From: Eubacteriaceae bacterium UBA4266
Lineage (GTDB): Bacteria; Bacillota; Clostridia; Eubacteriales; Eubacteriaceae
Assembly (NCBI GenBank): GCA_002396065.1
Contig: DGWE01000001.1
Location: 1-28,148 of the forward strand
Direction of reading: 5' to 3'
Length of the DNA stretch: 28,148 nucleotides
Below the pieces are notes generated by a model. The model was not told the DNA's origin. It made no database searches and worked only from the letters and a program-made list of their open reading frames with translations. The translations under genes were made by a program, and so were the position numbers. The first letter of the stretch is position 1; each line of letters begins with the position of its first letter. Below are positions 1-8,140 of this stretch, piece after piece.

Positions 1-23
1 CCTTGAACTTTGTCGACAGTCTG

Positions 24-58
24 AAGGGACAGTCCAATTGATATGGACTGTCCCTTTT
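24..58 (+). terminator. Rho-independent terminator (plus strand)
   Basis: A perfect 13-bp stem (24-36 with 44-56) encloses a 7-base loop and is followed by a short T run on the plus strand. On the minus strand only two T follow the stem. It therefore fits best as the end of a plus-strand gene lying left of the window, convergent with the EutL-like gene. It could also protect the 3' end of the minus-strand transcript. Confidence 0.75.
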
Positions 59-83
59 AAATTGTTAAATTATAAATGATTAA

Positions 84-728
84 TTAATATTCAATCGGAT
101 CCTGCACCGCTTCGATAATCACATCCCGGAACGCCTTGACTGCGATGTCGCACTGGGCTTCGCGGCCGGTTAATATGGCGCCGCTCATATTCGATTCGGT
201 CGGACTGCTCCAGAAGCGCACGACGTCGACATTTGCCTGCGTCAGCGCTTCATCGATGCCGATCGCCCCCTGCATCGCCGGCGCGATTAAATACGCGATG
301 GACGACCCTTCCGGCAGATTGTAGGCCTTTGAAAAATAACGGCCGATTCTCGGAACGCACTGCGCGTAAATCAATGTCGAATCGTCGTCCGAAATGCTGT
401 AAAGCGTCGACTGCTGTTCGGTAAAGGCCCGCACGTAGCGCAGACCCCGTTCGACGTCCGACACCTTCGGCCCGGAAATGACTCCGAAAACCTGCCCGTC
501 GTTGAATTTGCCGCAGCCGCCGTAGGTTGTGTAGATCTTCGGCACTTCCACGTTCGCCTTTTTCGTCGCGTCGTCTGCCGCGACATACCCCACGCCGTCA
601 CACGCCGTTGTGAACAAACCGATATCGATATGGCCTTCCGGCAGTTCGTATTGTTCGAGCATGCAGTCTTCCACATCCGTCAGCAGACGGTTAGATACGA
701 ATTTGCCTCGTAATAGATCTCCGATCAT
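84..728 (-). CDS. EutL-like tandem-BMC microcompartment shell protein (orphan)
   Basis: The 214-residue product resembles EutL, the trimeric double-BMC-domain shell protein of ethanolamine microcompartments (about 217 residues). Matching blocks by eye are GLFTT near residue 37, YVAADDATKKANVEV near 48-62, an AYLIAP block near 143-148, SPTESN...LTG near 175-187 and a C-terminal QDPIEY that parallels the EutL end. It lacks the N-terminal extension of PduB. A good AGGAG site precedes the ATG. It is the last cistron of a HAD-cca-rsmA operon, 47 bases after rsmA. No other shell, encapsulated-enzyme or signature-cargo gene is in the window. The family builds gated pores in a protein shell; whether this orphan joins a compartment encoded elsewhere or has another role cannot be seen. 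The GGCGK stretch (about residues 71-75) replaces a region that is more alanine/glycine-rich in EutL as I recall it. Family call firm, function open. Confidence 0.85.
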   Translation of the reverse strand: MIGDLLRGKFVSNRLLTDVEDCMLEQYELPEGHIDIGLFTTACDGVGYVAADDATKKANVEVPKIYTTYGGCGKFNDGQVFGVISGPKVSDVERGLRYVRAFTEQQSTLYSISDDDSTLIYAQCVPRIGRYFSKAYNLPEGSSIAYLIAPAMQGAIGIDEALTQANVDVVRFWSSPTESNMSGAILTGREAQCDIAVKAFRDVIIEAVQDPIEY

Positions 729-775
729 CAGCTTCTCTCCTATTCTAAATTATGATGTTACGTTTCATTTTATCA

Positions 776-1666
776 TCATTTTTGACGAGATTCAATGTCA
801 TTATTGGCGCCCTTTTGATACAGAATATTCGAAAGCCTGCAGAAAGCTTCCCCGTCGATCTGTTCCGCCCGCTTTTTTGGGTCGATCCCGGCCTCGTTCA
901 GCGCGTCGAGCAGTACGTCCTTCGGATAAGCCGTGTTGTTTGAAAGGCTGTTAATTAACGTCTTGCGTCTCGTCTGAAAAGCGGCCTTCACCACCTTAAA
1001 AAACTGATTTTTATCACAGGGTTCAAAGGCCATCTGTGTTCTTTTTTGAAGGCTGATCACGATAGAGTCGACCTTTGGCCTGGGCATAAAGACCGACGCC
1101 GGCACGGTAAACATCACGTTCGGGTCGGCGTAATACTGCACGATCACACTGAGGGCGCCGTAGCTCTTATTTCCAGGTTCAGCACAGATGCGCTCGCCCA
1201 CTTCCTTTTGAACCAGAAAGGTCATCCGCGACAAATCGATGCCGTCCGGCCAGGGTGTTTCCAACAGCTTCATGATAATTGGCGTCGTGATATAGTAAGG
1301 TAAATTGGCGACAACCTTCAGCTGCGCCGGCGCCTGAATCAAATCGAGCACGTCCGTTTTCAGAAAATCCTGATTAACAAGCGCAATGTTGTCAAATTCG
1401 CCGAGAGTTTCTTCGAGAACTGGAATCAATTTTTTGTCGATTTCGACGGTCACGACTTGATGCGCGCGCGCCGCCATTTCCTGAGTCATCGAGCCAATGC
1501 CCGGGCCGATTTCGAGCACCGTGTCCGCTTCTGTGATTTGTCCGGCATCGACAATTTTTTCGAGAATGTTTTGATCGATCAGAAAATTCTGACCGAATTG
1601 CTTGTTGAAATGAAGCTGATGGGCCGCCATCAGCTCAGAAATCACCGACGGTGAGGTTAAATTCAT
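776..1666 (-). CDS. rsmA: 16S rRNA (adenine1518-N6/adenine1519-N6)-dimethyltransferase RsmA/KsgA
   Basis: RsmA dimethylates two adjacent adenines in the 3'-terminal helix of 16S rRNA during late small-subunit assembly, using S-adenosylmethionine. The 296-residue product shows the family layout: FGQNFL near residue 23, the SAM-binding motif LEIGPGIGSMT near 50-60, the catalytic NLPYYITTPI motif near the middle, and the C-terminal helical domain with FMPRPKVDS and AFQTRRKT. I place the start at the ATG at 1664-1666. It overlaps the cca stop as ATGA and gives the normal family N-terminus. An in-frame extension upstream would lie inside cca and adds only basic, non-conserved residues. Translation is probably coupled to cca. 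Loss of this enzyme gives kasugamycin resistance in characterised bacteria. Confidence 0.96.
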   Translation of the reverse strand: MNLTSPSVISELMAAHQLHFNKQFGQNFLIDQNILEKIVDAGQITEADTVLEIGPGIGSMTQEMAARAHQVVTVEIDKKLIPVLEETLGEFDNIALVNQDFLKTDVLDLIQAPAQLKVVANLPYYITTPIIMKLLETPWPDGIDLSRMTFLVQKEVGERICAEPGNKSYGALSVIVQYYADPNVMFTVPASVFMPRPKVDSIVISLQKRTQMAFEPCDKNQFFKVVKAAFQTRRKTLINSLSNNTAYPKDVLLDALNEAGIDPKKRAEQIDGEAFCRLSNILYQKGANNDIESRQK

Positions 1667-2922
1667 TCTGATTGTTTCCCTTCGTTTTTGTTTTCCTGAT
1701 CGCGCCAAGCTTCGGCACGTTCGAGCAGCGCCTCGCGCTGATTCTGCTTAGGCGACTGATAAACCCATCGCAGCAGGCGCGCCAGTACATCGCCGATCTG
1801 CCTGCCGTGAAAGCCGAGGGCCTTGAGATCCCTGCCGCCAATCGCCAGATCAGACGGCACAATCGGCTCGTGGTCGTTCACAATTTTTATAAATACCACA
1901 CGGTTCTGCGCGTTATCGTTTTTTACCTTCTGCAGCGCCAATGCTTTTCCAAAAAGCGGCGCTCCCATCTGGCGCAGGGATGTCTTAAATCCGACAATAT
2001 CTCTGCAGTCGACCGTAGAAAAATCCAACAGTGCTGTCACTTCACTGACGATTTGGTTGCTAAAGCGCAGCCCTTTCAAGAAGGCGCGCACTCGATCAGC
2101 TGGCCCATCCTGAAGCAGCCAGGCTAAACGCATCGCAAGATCAGGCGGCACCTCATTGATTTTTTCCGTCACAGGCTCAGGCAGATCTTCAGACGCCGAC
2201 CGCCGGAGCAGATCAGCCCAAAGCCCGGTGGCTTTCAGCTCGCGCACAGCAAAGGCGGCATCTGGGCCTGTCAGCATTTTCGAAAATTCGATTTGAATGC
2301 GCTCCACACTCACCCCATCTGTCGTCGGCGCTTCGATAATGGCATCTCGGGTGTGCGCATCGATTTGTCCGCCGATTTGAGCGGCAAAGCGCACGCACCG
2401 CCATTTTCTGAGCCGATCCTCGTCAAACCGCTCGTCGGCCCGGCCGATACACCGTATTTTTTTCTCTTTTAAATCCCTAAACCCGCCGACCGCGTCAAAA
2501 ATCGCGCCGTGACGGTCCATCCACAGCCCATTAATCGTGAAATCCCGACGGCGCACATCCTCGAAAATCGACGCCTGAAAAGCGACCTCCTCGGGATGCC
2601 GTCCATCGGCGTAGCCTTCCTCTTTTCTAAAGGCCGTGATTTCAAAACTCACGTCCTCGTCCGCATCAGACAGATCGATGCCGATCGTGCCAAAGCGCTT
2701 ACCCTTTAAAATTAAGTTGTGTCCAGGGAAAGCCTCGGCCAAAATGGCCGCAATCTTGTCCGGCTCCGCGCTCGAGGTGAAGTCCCAGTCACCTGGACGT
2801 TTGCCGAGGAGCAGATCACGGACTGCCCCGCCCACAAGGTAAACTTCCTCGCCCTGTTGTGCAAAGACCTCAAATAATACGTCGAAGGGCCAATTTTCCA
2901 AAAAGTTGTAATTCATCGGCAT
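1663..2922 (-). CDS. cca: CCA tRNA nucleotidyltransferase / class II poly(A) polymerase family protein
   Basis: This is a class II nucleotidyltransferase that adds or repairs the 3'-CCA (or part of it) on tRNA. The 419-residue product has the head-domain motif GGAVRDLLLG near residue 31, the metal-binding DWD just after it, RRRDFTINGL near 129 and the nucleotide-selecting EDRLRKWRCVRFAAQ segment near 168, followed by a helical body and tail. There is no HD domain. Sequence alone does not decide between full CCA addition, A-addition and poly(A) polymerase activity; it is the only family member in the window. The first ATG lies 3 bases after the HAD stop, and a second ATG two codons on is an equal start candidate. 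The end overlaps rsmA by 4 bases, so HAD, cca and rsmA look translationally coupled. Confidence 0.93.
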   Translation of the reverse strand: MPMNYNFLENWPFDVLFEVFAQQGEEVYLVGGAVRDLLLGKRPGDWDFTSSAEPDKIAAILAEAFPGHNLILKGKRFGTIGIDLSDADEDVSFEITAFRKEEGYADGRHPEEVAFQASIFEDVRRRDFTINGLWMDRHGAIFDAVGGFRDLKEKKIRCIGRADERFDEDRLRKWRCVRFAAQIGGQIDAHTRDAIIEAPTTDGVSVERIQIEFSKMLTGPDAAFAVRELKATGLWADLLRRSASEDLPEPVTEKINEVPPDLAMRLAWLLQDGPADRVRAFLKGLRFSNQIVSEVTALLDFSTVDCRDIVGFKTSLRQMGAPLFGKALALQKVKNDNAQNRVVFIKIVNDHEPIVPSDLAIGGRDLKALGFHGRQIGDVLARLLRWVYQSPKQNQREALLERAEAWRDQENKNEGKQSE

Positions 2923-2925
2923 CTG

Positions 2926-3639
2926 TCAGCTCGTCCGATGCTGCTTTTTCCGCATCCGTCTAATATAGCGGCGAGCCTTTTCCGGCCCCGCCTCTTGATT
3001 GCGGTTGCGGTAAGCCACGATTTGAACGAGGGTCGCCATGTCCGACACCTCGTAGGTCGGGCCGCATTTAGCGAGCGCCTGCTTGGTATTGTAGCCCCAG
3101 TCCACCGCCGCTACATCGATACCTGCTTCTCTGCACGCTCTGACATCCCGGGTTTCATCGCCGACGTAAAGCATCTGCGAGGGCGAGATGCGCAGCTTGC
3201 GGCAGAGCTTTAAAAGCTTCCGCTTTTTAGAAAAAAGCGCCGCACCCTCTACGAAATCCACGTAAGGCGTCAGCTGATGCGTCCACAAAAAATTGCGGAC
3301 TGTGTCTTCAGAATTAGACGTCAGGATGCCGCAATAATCTGTCAACTTCGCGATTACCGCAAAAGCCTCCGGCAGATTTTCCTGAATGGCGACAATATCC
3401 TCCTGCTGGTTGCGCATGTGTTTACGGCCTTCAGCCATCAGACGGAAGACCTGATAAAAGGGCAGATTCATATGGCGCAGAATGTCCTGAGCCGACATTT
3501 CCTTGATCATGTCGCGCCGACTGACATCGATTGGCGCGTAATGATATTTTTTCGCAAGTTCGTTGAAAATCCGAAAAACCATACCTTCTGTATCCGCCAG
3601 CGTGCCGTCAAAATCAAAACAAACACAGCGATATGACAT
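2926..3639 (-). CDS. HAD-superfamily subfamily IA hydrolase (probable phosphatase)
   Basis: The 237-residue product has the haloacid-dehalogenase phosphatase motifs in order. These are the nucleophile motif DFDGT (Asp9 and Asp11), TSNS for motif II, a lysine-rich SKKRK segment for motif III and GDETRD for motif IV. A helical cap lies between motifs I and II, as in the PgmB/Gph branch. The C-terminus is unusually basic (RRYIRRMRKKQHR). It is the first gene of the operon with cca, rsmA and the shell protein; an AAGGGG ribosome site precedes its ATG. The substrate is unknown. Because it diverges from a his operon that lacks histidinol-phosphate phosphatase, that activity is conceivable. However, the known HAD-type histidinol phosphatase (HisB N-domain) belongs to a different subfamily. 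Confidence 0.88.
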   Translation of the reverse strand: MSYRCVCFDFDGTLADTEGMVFRIFNELAKKYHYAPIDVSRRDMIKEMSAQDILRHMNLPFYQVFRLMAEGRKHMRNQQEDIVAIQENLPEAFAVIAKLTDYCGILTSNSEDTVRNFLWTHQLTPYVDFVEGAALFSKKRKLLKLCRKLRISPSQMLYVGDETRDVRACREAGIDVAAVDWGYNTKQALAKCGPTYEVSDMATLVQIVAYRNRNQEAGPEKARRYIRRMRKKQHRTS

Positions 3640-3692
3640 CTGAACCCCTTCTTTCTAAATGTTTTTAAGATCAAGCATATTGTCCCCCATTG

Positions 3693-3721
3693 AATATATT
3701 TTTTCAATGATTAAATCTCAA
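3693..3721 (-). promoter_or_regulatory. Promoter of the HAD-cca-rsmA-EutL-like operon
   Basis: On the minus strand TTGAGA (3716-3721) and TATATT (3693-3698) are separated by 17 bases, a good sigma-A arrangement. Transcription would start near 3686 and leave a leader of about 45 bases before the HAD gene. A 7-bp inverted repeat (3688-3694 with 3703-3709) overlaps the -10 region and may be a regulator site. Confidence 0.6.
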
Positions 3722-3766
3722 TTTATGATAAAATAAATTTTATCGCAGATTTATAGCGATTTGCAG

Positions 3767-3795
3767 TTGACTTTATTTAAGTAAAGTGCTATGAT
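3767..3795 (+). promoter_or_regulatory. Promoter of the histidine operon with palindromic candidate operator
   Basis: TTGACT (3767-3772) and TATGAT (3790-3795) are spaced by exactly 17 bases. An 18-bp near-palindrome occupies 3770-3787 in the spacer: ACTTTA and TAAAGT arms, with 8 of 9 pairs complementary. A protein bound there would block RNA polymerase. Only about 50 bases of leader separate the expected start from hisZ, too short for a T-box or a peptide-attenuation leader, so an operator-repressor mode is the more likely control. Confidence 0.7.
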
Positions 3796-3851
3796 CTGTC
3801 TATACTTTTCTACGTTACAGTACGACAGTATCAATAGCTTCAGGAGGCAAA

Positions 3852-5117
3852 ATGCTAACAACCTATACCATTGAAGGCTTTGAAAACATTCAGTATCAGG
3901 GATTTCAAGCTTTATCCCAGATCGAACACAATTTAACCAACCTGTACACCGGGTACGGATACCATCAGGTCGCTATTCCGACCTTTGAAACCTACGACAG
4001 CTTCATCGGCAACGACGCCATTTCGGCCAATGAATTGTTCAAATTCATCAGCCGAAAAGGGCGGGTGCTGGCGCTGAAGCCAGACGCGACCCTTTCCGTC
4101 GCGCGGATGGCCGCCATCAATCACCACGACCCGAACGAAATTATCAAGCTCTTTTATCAGACCAACATCTACCGACACTTTTCGAGTCCCGGCGACGTCC
4201 GCAAAGAAATCACGCAGATGGGCGTCGAGTTTTTCGGCGACAATTCCCCAGAATGCGACGGCGAAGTCATCTCGCTGGCCATTCAGTCGCTGAAGGCCAA
4301 CGGTGTAGACGACGTTCAGATCGACCTCGGTCACGTGGGCTTTATCAACTGTCTGCTCGACGAGCTGACGATCTCCAAGACAGACCGCGCCGAATTATTC
4401 GAGCTCATCGAAAATAAAAACATCGGCGACATTCAGGAATTCCTCTCGAGCCGGCATTACGACCCGAAGATTTCGGATATTATCCTCGAGCTGCCGATGC
4501 TCTACGGCGATCCCACCGACGTTTTTGCCCGCATGACCAAGCTCTGCATCAACCAAAAGATGCAGGATGTCGTCAAAAATCTGAGTGCGCTGTTTGAACA
4601 CCTCAGATCTGTCGGGCTCGACCAATACGTCACCTTCGATTTAGGCTTCACCAGCTCAATGAATTACTACACCGACTTGATCTTCAAGGTCTACGCCGGA
4701 AACTGGGGCGCACCGATCATCGACGGCGGCCGATACAACAAGCTGAGCCAGCAGTTCGGCATCGACCGGCCGGCCTGCGGTTTCGCGGTTAATCTCCTCA
4801 GTCTGATGGATTACCTCGAAGAACACGATTTGATCCACGTTGAATCGCCCAAACACATCGTGCTGCTGTACCGGGAAAGCGAAAAAAAAGGCGTCTTTGA
4901 TATTGCGAGCCGCCTGCGTGCTCAAGGCTGCATGACCGAGGTCTTCGTTATCAATTCTCTGCCGACGGCGATGATTGAACGGCTTCAGGTTCAAAGACTT
5001 TATCAGGATGCCGATTTCTACGTTTTTGAAAGGGACGGCGTCTTTAAATGGGAAGCGTCCTCGCTGAATCCCGTCACTGCGATCGAATCCGTCGCGGTCG
5101 CTTCAGAATCGGAATAG
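3852..5117 (+). CDS. hisZ: ATP phosphoribosyltransferase regulatory subunit HisZ
   Basis: HisZ is a catalytically inactive relative of the histidyl-tRNA synthetase catalytic core. It forms a hetero-octamer with short-form HisG, activating it and conferring histidine feedback control. The 421-residue product is close to family length. It has class II synthetase-like segments (KPDATLSVAR near residue 77; QMGVEFFG near 121; YYTDLIFKVY then DGGRYNKL near 275-300), but it lacks a complete HisRS signature and an anticodon-binding domain of HisRS type. A perfect AGGAGG precedes the ATG. It is first in the his operon, 9 bases before hisG, whose ribosome site overlaps the hisZ stop codon. Confidence 0.95.
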   Translation: MLTTYTIEGFENIQYQGFQALSQIEHNLTNLYTGYGYHQVAIPTFETYDSFIGNDAISANELFKFISRKGRVLALKPDATLSVARMAAINHHDPNEIIKLFYQTNIYRHFSSPGDVRKEITQMGVEFFGDNSPECDGEVISLAIQSLKANGVDDVQIDLGHVGFINCLLDELTISKTDRAELFELIENKNIGDIQEFLSSRHYDPKISDIILELPMLYGDPTDVFARMTKLCINQKMQDVVKNLSALFEHLRSVGLDQYVTFDLGFTSSMNYYTDLIFKVYAGNWGAPIIDGGRYNKLSQQFGIDRPACGFAVNLLSLMDYLEEHDLIHVESPKHIVLLYRESEKKGVFDIASRLRAQGCMTEVFVINSLPTAMIERLQVQRLYQDADFYVFERDGVFKWEASSLNPVTAIESVAVASESE

Positions 5118-5126
5118 GAGAACATC

Positions 5127-5765
5127 ATGTCTTTACAGAAAAATAAAATTAAAATGGCGCTGGCCAAAGGACGGGTCGCCAATAAAACCATTGGCCGTCT
5201 GAAGGAAATCGGCTACGTTTTTCCCGATTATTCGAAGGAAAGCCGCAAGCTGATCTTCACCGACACCACAGATACCCTCGAATTTTTCCTCGTCAAATCG
5301 CCGGATGTCGGCACCTACGTCGAAAAGGGGGCCGCGGATATTGGTATTGTCGGCCGGGACGTCCTTCTGGAACACCCGGCTGACGTCTACGAGCTGCTCA
5401 ACCTAAAAATCGGCCAGTGCCGCATGTGCGTGGCCGGCTTTAAGGATACGCAGATTCAGTACAACCGCAAGCTGACCGTCGGGACCAAATATCCCCACAT
5501 CGCTAAAAATTATTTTACGCAGATCGATCAGCCTGTGGATTTGATCACGATCAACGGTTCGGTCGAGCTCGGCCCGATTCTCGGCCTCTGCGACTGCATC
5601 GTCGATATCGTCGAAAGCGGCAACACGCTGCGGGAAAACGGGCTGGTCGTCCTGCGCAGCATCCTCGATATCAGCTCGAGACTCATTGTCAATCACGTCA
5701 GCTTGAAGACCAAGCGGGAACAAATCGACCCCATCGTCGAAAAATTCAAGGAATTGGCTTTTTAA
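5127..5765 (+). CDS. hisG: ATP phosphoribosyltransferase catalytic subunit, short form
   Basis: HisG catalyses the first committed step of histidine synthesis, condensing ATP with PRPP to N1-(5-phosphoribosyl)-ATP. At 212 residues it is the short form, which lacks the C-terminal ACT-like regulatory domain and needs HisZ; hisZ is immediately upstream. Visible motifs are KMALAKGRV at the N-terminus, ADIGIVGRDVL near residue 71-81 and the PRPP-binding VESGNTLRENGL near 167-178. The ribosome site AGGAG overlaps the hisZ TAG stop, so the two subunits are likely made in balance. Confidence 0.97.
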   Translation: MSLQKNKIKMALAKGRVANKTIGRLKEIGYVFPDYSKESRKLIFTDTTDTLEFFLVKSPDVGTYVEKGAADIGIVGRDVLLEHPADVYELLNLKIGQCRMCVAGFKDTQIQYNRKLTVGTKYPHIAKNYFTQIDQPVDLITINGSVELGPILGLCDCIVDIVESGNTLRENGLVVLRSILDISSRLIVNHVSLKTKREQIDPIVEKFKELAF

Positions 5766-5790
5766 CAGATTACACGCAATTGGAGGCAAT

Positions 5791-7083
5791 ATGAAAAAAT
5801 ACACGTACAGCGCTGATGTCAAACAGCAACTTGACATCATCCTCAAGCGCAGCGAATCCGACCATCAGGATGTCCGCGCGACAGTCCTCGATATCATCGA
5901 CCGCGTCAAATCCGAAGGCGACAGCGCACTGAAAGATTACGAAGCAAAATTTGACCACTGCAAACTCGACAGCCTGAAGGTGACCCCAGAAGAAATCGAC
6001 CGCGCCTTTGCCGAAACCGATCCGGCGCTGATCGAAACGATCAAGCGCTCGGCCGAAAACATCCGGGCTTTCCACGAACACCAGAAGGAAACGACTTGGA
6101 CGATCCATCCGAAGGCCGGCATCACTTTGGGCCAGCACATCACCCCGATCGACCGGGTCGGCGTCTACGTCCCCGGCGGCAAAGCGGCCTACCCGTCTAC
6201 CGTGCTGATGGATACGATTCCGGCCGTCGTCGCGGGCGTCGGCACTATCGCGATGGTCACCCCGCCTGACGCCTCGGGCAATATCAACCAGAACATTCTC
6301 TGCGCTGCAAAAATCGCCGGCGTCACAGAAATTTACAAGGTCGGCGGCGCTCAGGCCATCGCGGCCCTGGCCTACGGAACTGAAACCATCGCACCGGTGA
6401 ATAAAATCGTCGGCCCTGGCAATATTTTCGTCGCCACCGCGAAGAAAGAAGTGTTCGGCAAGGTCGCCATCGACATGATCGCCGGACCTAGCGAAGTCTG
6501 CGTCATCGCCGATGCCACAGCGAACCCGGTCTACATTGCAGCTGACCTGCTGTCCCAGGCGGAACACGACGAAATGGCCATGCCGGTGCTCGTGACGACC
6601 GATGACGCCCTGGCCGATCAGGTCATCGCCGAAATTGACCGCCAGATCGACACGGATCTGCGCCGCAAGGCTATCGCCAAGGCCTCCGTCACCGATCACG
6701 GCTTCGTCTTCGTCTGCGAAACTTTAGACGATGCCTTCGAGCTGACGAACCAGATCGCGCCTGAACACCTCGAACTCGCCATTGACAACGCCGAAAAATA
6801 TCTGGACTGTGTCCGCAACGCCGGCGCGATTTTCCTCGGCATGTACTCACCGGAACCCCTCGGCGATTATTTCGCTGGTCCGAACCACACCCTGCCGACC
6901 TCTGGTACGGCGAAGTTCTCGTCGCCTCTTGGGGTCTACGATTTCATCAAACGTTCCAGCATCATTCAGTACGACCGCGACAATTTAAAAGCGGCTGCCG
7001 ACGACATCACCGCCTTCGCTTATTCAGAAGGCCTCGATGCCCACGCGAAGTCCATTGAAAGGAGATTTTCCAATGACGCCTGA
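5791..7083 (+). CDS. hisD: Histidinol dehydrogenase
   Basis: HisD performs the last two steps of the pathway, the NAD-dependent four-electron oxidation of L-histidinol via the aldehyde to L-histidine, with a catalytic zinc. The 430-residue product is of normal length. Conserved segments include DRVGVYVPGGKAAYPS near residue 125, KIVGPGNIFV near 205, DMIAGPSEV near 228, the zinc-ligand region QAEHDEMA near 257 and GPNHTLPTSGTAKFSSPLGV near 366. A GGAGG site lies 7 bases upstream of the ATG. Its 3' end overlaps the hisC start by 11 bases. Confidence 0.97.
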   Translation: MKKYTYSADVKQQLDIILKRSESDHQDVRATVLDIIDRVKSEGDSALKDYEAKFDHCKLDSLKVTPEEIDRAFAETDPALIETIKRSAENIRAFHEHQKETTWTIHPKAGITLGQHITPIDRVGVYVPGGKAAYPSTVLMDTIPAVVAGVGTIAMVTPPDASGNINQNILCAAKIAGVTEIYKVGGAQAIAALAYGTETIAPVNKIVGPGNIFVATAKKEVFGKVAIDMIAGPSEVCVIADATANPVYIAADLLSQAEHDEMAMPVLVTTDDALADQVIAEIDRQIDTDLRRKAIAKASVTDHGFVFVCETLDDAFELTNQIAPEHLELAIDNAEKYLDCVRNAGAIFLGMYSPEPLGDYFAGPNHTLPTSGTAKFSSPLGVYDFIKRSSIIQYDRDNLKAAADDITAFAYSEGLDAHAKSIERRFSNDA

Positions 7084-8140
7084 TTTCACCCGCCCCTGTG
7101 TAAAAGACCTGGAGGCTTACAAAGTCGTTCCGCCCAATTACAACATCATCGTCAACGCCAACGAAAACCCGTTCGATTTTCCAGACGCCCTTAAAAAGGA
7201 ATTGAACGACGAAATTATGCGCATGCCGCTGAACCGCTACCCGGATCCGTCGGCCACGGCCCTCCGCGAACAGCTCGCCGATTACGTCGGTGTCGACGCG
7301 GGTCAAATTATCTGCGGCTGCGGCTCCGACGAAATCATGTCCATGCTCAACCAGACCTTCATTAATCCCGGCGACGTCGTCATTTCCCACGCGCCGAGCT
7401 TTTCGATGTATCAGATCTGGAGCGTCATCGGCGGTGCCGACTTCATCTGGGTGCCCGATAACGACGACCTCTACCCCGATGTCGAAAACATCATCAACAC
7501 GGCCAAGCTCAAAAACGCGAAGCTGATTTATCTCTGCTCGCCCAACAACCCGACGGGCTCGCTGCTGCCGCGCCACGACGTCATCGACATCCTCGAAGAA
7601 ACCAACGCGCTTGTCATCCTCGACGAAGCCTACATCGAATTTAAAAAGGAAGGCGACCTCACCGACATCGTCAACGAATACAACAATGTCATCGTGCTGC
7701 GCACCCTGTCCAAGGCCTTCGGCCTCGCCGGCATCCGCTGCGGCTACGCGGTCGGTCCCAAACCTTTAATCGACATGATGTACAAGGTCAAATCGCCGTA
7801 CAACCTGAACAAGCTGACTCAGGCTGCCGCGGTCATCGCCTTAAAACATCGAGATACACTATTGAAAAATGTCGAAATTCTCAACAGCGAAAGACAGCGT
7901 CTGTACGAATTCCTCAAGGGCTTAAAGGGCGTGACCCGGGTTTATCCGACCGCATCCAACTTCATTTACTTTGAAGTGCCGGACGGCGCGCCCCTCTACG
8001 ATGCTTTACTTGACGAAGGTATTTTGGTAAAATATTTAAAACACGATGTATCCGATGACGTCGATCACATCCGTTTAACCGTCGGTTCGCCGGAAGAAAA
8101 TGACGCCGTCATCAAGGTCTTGAAAAGGAGTTTATCTTGA
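7073..8140 (+). CDS. hisC: Histidinol-phosphate aminotransferase
   Basis: HisC is a fold-type I PLP enzyme that transfers the amino group of glutamate to imidazole-acetol phosphate. The 355-residue product shows NANENPFDFP near the N-terminus, RYPDPSATALRE, the SPNNPTGSLL active-site loop, LDEAYIEF, and the PLP lysine in RTLSKAFGLAGIRCGY. I choose the ATG at 7073 because AAAGGAG sits 8 bases before it and the product starts like its family. An upstream in-frame start at 7037 would lie within hisD. The stop overlaps the hisB start as TTGA. Placement between hisD and hisB resembles the enterobacterial order rather than Bacillus subtilis, where hisC lies elsewhere. Confidence 0.95.
   Translation: MTPDFTRPCVKDLEAYKVVPPNYNIIVNANENPFDFPDALKKELNDEIMRMPLNRYPDPSATALREQLADYVGVDAGQIICGCGSDEIMSMLNQTFINPGDVVISHAPSFSMYQIWSVIGGADFIWVPDNDDLYPDVENIINTAKLKNAKLIYLCSPNNPTGSLLPRHDVIDILEETNALVILDEAYIEFKKEGDLTDIVNEYNNVIVLRTLSKAFGLAGIRCGYAVGPKPLIDMMYKVKSPYNLNKLTQAAAVIALKHRDTLLKNVEILNSERQRLYEFLKGLKGVTRVYPTASNFIYFEVPDGAPLYDALLDEGILVKYLKHDVSDDVDHIRLTVGSPEENDAVIKVLKRSLS

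Noticed and set aside
3802..3851. T-box or histidine attenuator leader before hisZ
   Set aside because: About 50 bases of leader contain no T-box sequence, no His-rich peptide and no terminator hairpin.
5770..6699. 309-codon open frame antisense to hisD
   Set aside because: It has no ribosome site and a repetitive Asp/Arg/Gly-rich composition, and it mirrors a clear hisD. It is a by-product of GC-rich third codon positions.
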